64,000 nucleotides of DNA from Intoshia linei (Eukaryota > Orthonectida > Rhopaluridae): positions 1 through 64,000 of the forward strand of contig LWCA01000011.1 in NCBI GenBank assembly GCA_001642005.1. The letters are read 5' to 3'. The first letter of the stretch is position 1; each line of letters starts with the position of its first letter. Below the pieces are notes generated by a model that ran no database searches, was not told where the DNA came from, and saw nothing but the letters and a program-made list of their open reading frames with translations. A program made the translations under genes and the position numbers. Shown here one piece after another: positions 63,406 to 64,000 of this stretch.

Positions 63406-64000
63406 AATATTGTTTAACTTATACCAATAATAAAACAAATCATTATGAATTATCCATCAAAAGAGGAAAAATGTATATTAATGGAAGAAACGATCCAATT
63501 TTAATCAAATATGAATACGAATATGGTAAATGATAAAAAACATACACTAAACTCAACATAGCTAAATGTGAAATGCCAAAACTGCCACCAAAATCGTGGC
63601 ACGCCCAGGAAGGTAACATTTTCACAGTTGGGTGTATTTGGGATAAGAAAAATAAATGGCGCTATGATTGCATATCAAAGACATGGGAAAACAACAACAA
63701 CCTTCCAATACCCCAAAAATGCTACATTGAAGGTAAAAACTATGCAACACAATAAAAAAGTATTTAGAATCAGTTATTATTGGGAATGAATCAATGAGTT
63801 AATATTGTATATTTAACAATTCAATATAATTTAGCTTATATAGCAATGTCAGTTTTATTTTTGTCAATATTTGCCTCTTTTATAATATTAACATGTATCA
63901 TCTTATACATAAAAAAGTAATGATAGTCGAAAATGTTAACTTTTAATTTTATTTAGAAAAAAATGTGTAGAAAATGATATATTTCAAGTTCGAACAAGTT
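63406..64000 (+). CDS. Partial single-pass membrane protein with a CCP/sushi-like segment (continues past window)
   Basis: Four exons in continuous frame (63406-63525, 63562-63732, 63835-63916, 63957 onward; introns 36, 102 and 40 nt). The first encodes YCLTYTNNKTNHYELSIKRGKMYINGRND. The second encodes a Cys/Trp-spaced segment (CEMPKLPPKSWHAQEG, GCIWDKKNKWRYDC, TWENN, PQKCY) similar to a CCP/sushi module. The third encodes a transmembrane helix (IAMSVLFLSIFASFIILTCIILYI) followed by KKKKC on the cytosolic side. The upstream start was not found; phase does not join to the lectin gene at 60890. It could be a receptor or a member of a surface family related to the neighbouring lectin gene. Confidence 0.6.

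Noticed and set aside
1-64000. CRISPR array, operon or bacterial defence system
   Set aside because: The window is spliced animal DNA; repeats are interspersed or simple tandem and show no spacer structure.

Overview
The window is very AT-rich genomic DNA from a bilaterian animal. Its genes are spliced with canonical GT-AG introns and include metazoan-specific families: a FoxA forkhead factor, a Vsx/Chx10 homeobox factor and an L1CAM/neuroglian adhesion molecule. Most introns are tiny (33-43 nt, very often exactly 35). Genes are packed tightly in places, and the remaining space is filled with decayed non-autonomous transposons. This combination suggests a small, reduced animal genome such as an orthonectid or dicyemid-like parasite. 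That placement is inference; nothing in the sequence names the species.

Layout. 1-454: end of a Helitron-like repeat. 618-1804 (+): short coiled-coil membrane protein. 1879-6765 (-): UMP-CMP kinase with a 4 kb first intron. 9212-11686 (+): FoxA. 13239-18243 (-): FIG4 polyphosphoinositide phosphatase, with a tRNA-Gly(GCC) gene antisense inside one intron. 20069-26297 (-): LRRC74-type leucine-rich-repeat protein with EF hands, whose introns hold five Helitron-like copies. 27-34 kb: gene-poor, with a broken Ty3/gypsy fragment, a mariner-like fragment, a tandem repeat and one full-length 1.37 kb Helitron-like copy. 34443-35734 (-): 12-TM MFS transporter of monocarboxylate-transporter type. 37365-37435: second, degenerate tRNA-Gly. 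39498-40712 (+): Vsx. 40867-42243: Helitron-like copy split by a hAT element. 42809-47968 (+): neuroglian (6 Ig + 5 FN3 + TM). 48902-51857 (+): CHORDC1. 51889-52659 (-): CHMP2. 52736-55702 (-): CCDC61. 56264-59257 (+): protein with a C-terminal PH domain. 60072-60890 (+): secreted SUEL lectin-type protein. 63406-end (+): partial single-pass membrane protein.

Functional themes. FIG4 and CHMP2 both act on endosomes and lysosomes. FoxA and Vsx are developmental regulators (endoderm/pharynx and neural/photoreceptor lineages in other animals). Neuroglian is a neural adhesion receptor. CCDC61 acts at basal bodies and centrioles. The genes do not form an operon; their proximity looks like general compaction.

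Gene models were built by hand from splice-frame continuity and remembered family conservation, without searches. Exon boundaries are given where reading frame and family alignment agree.
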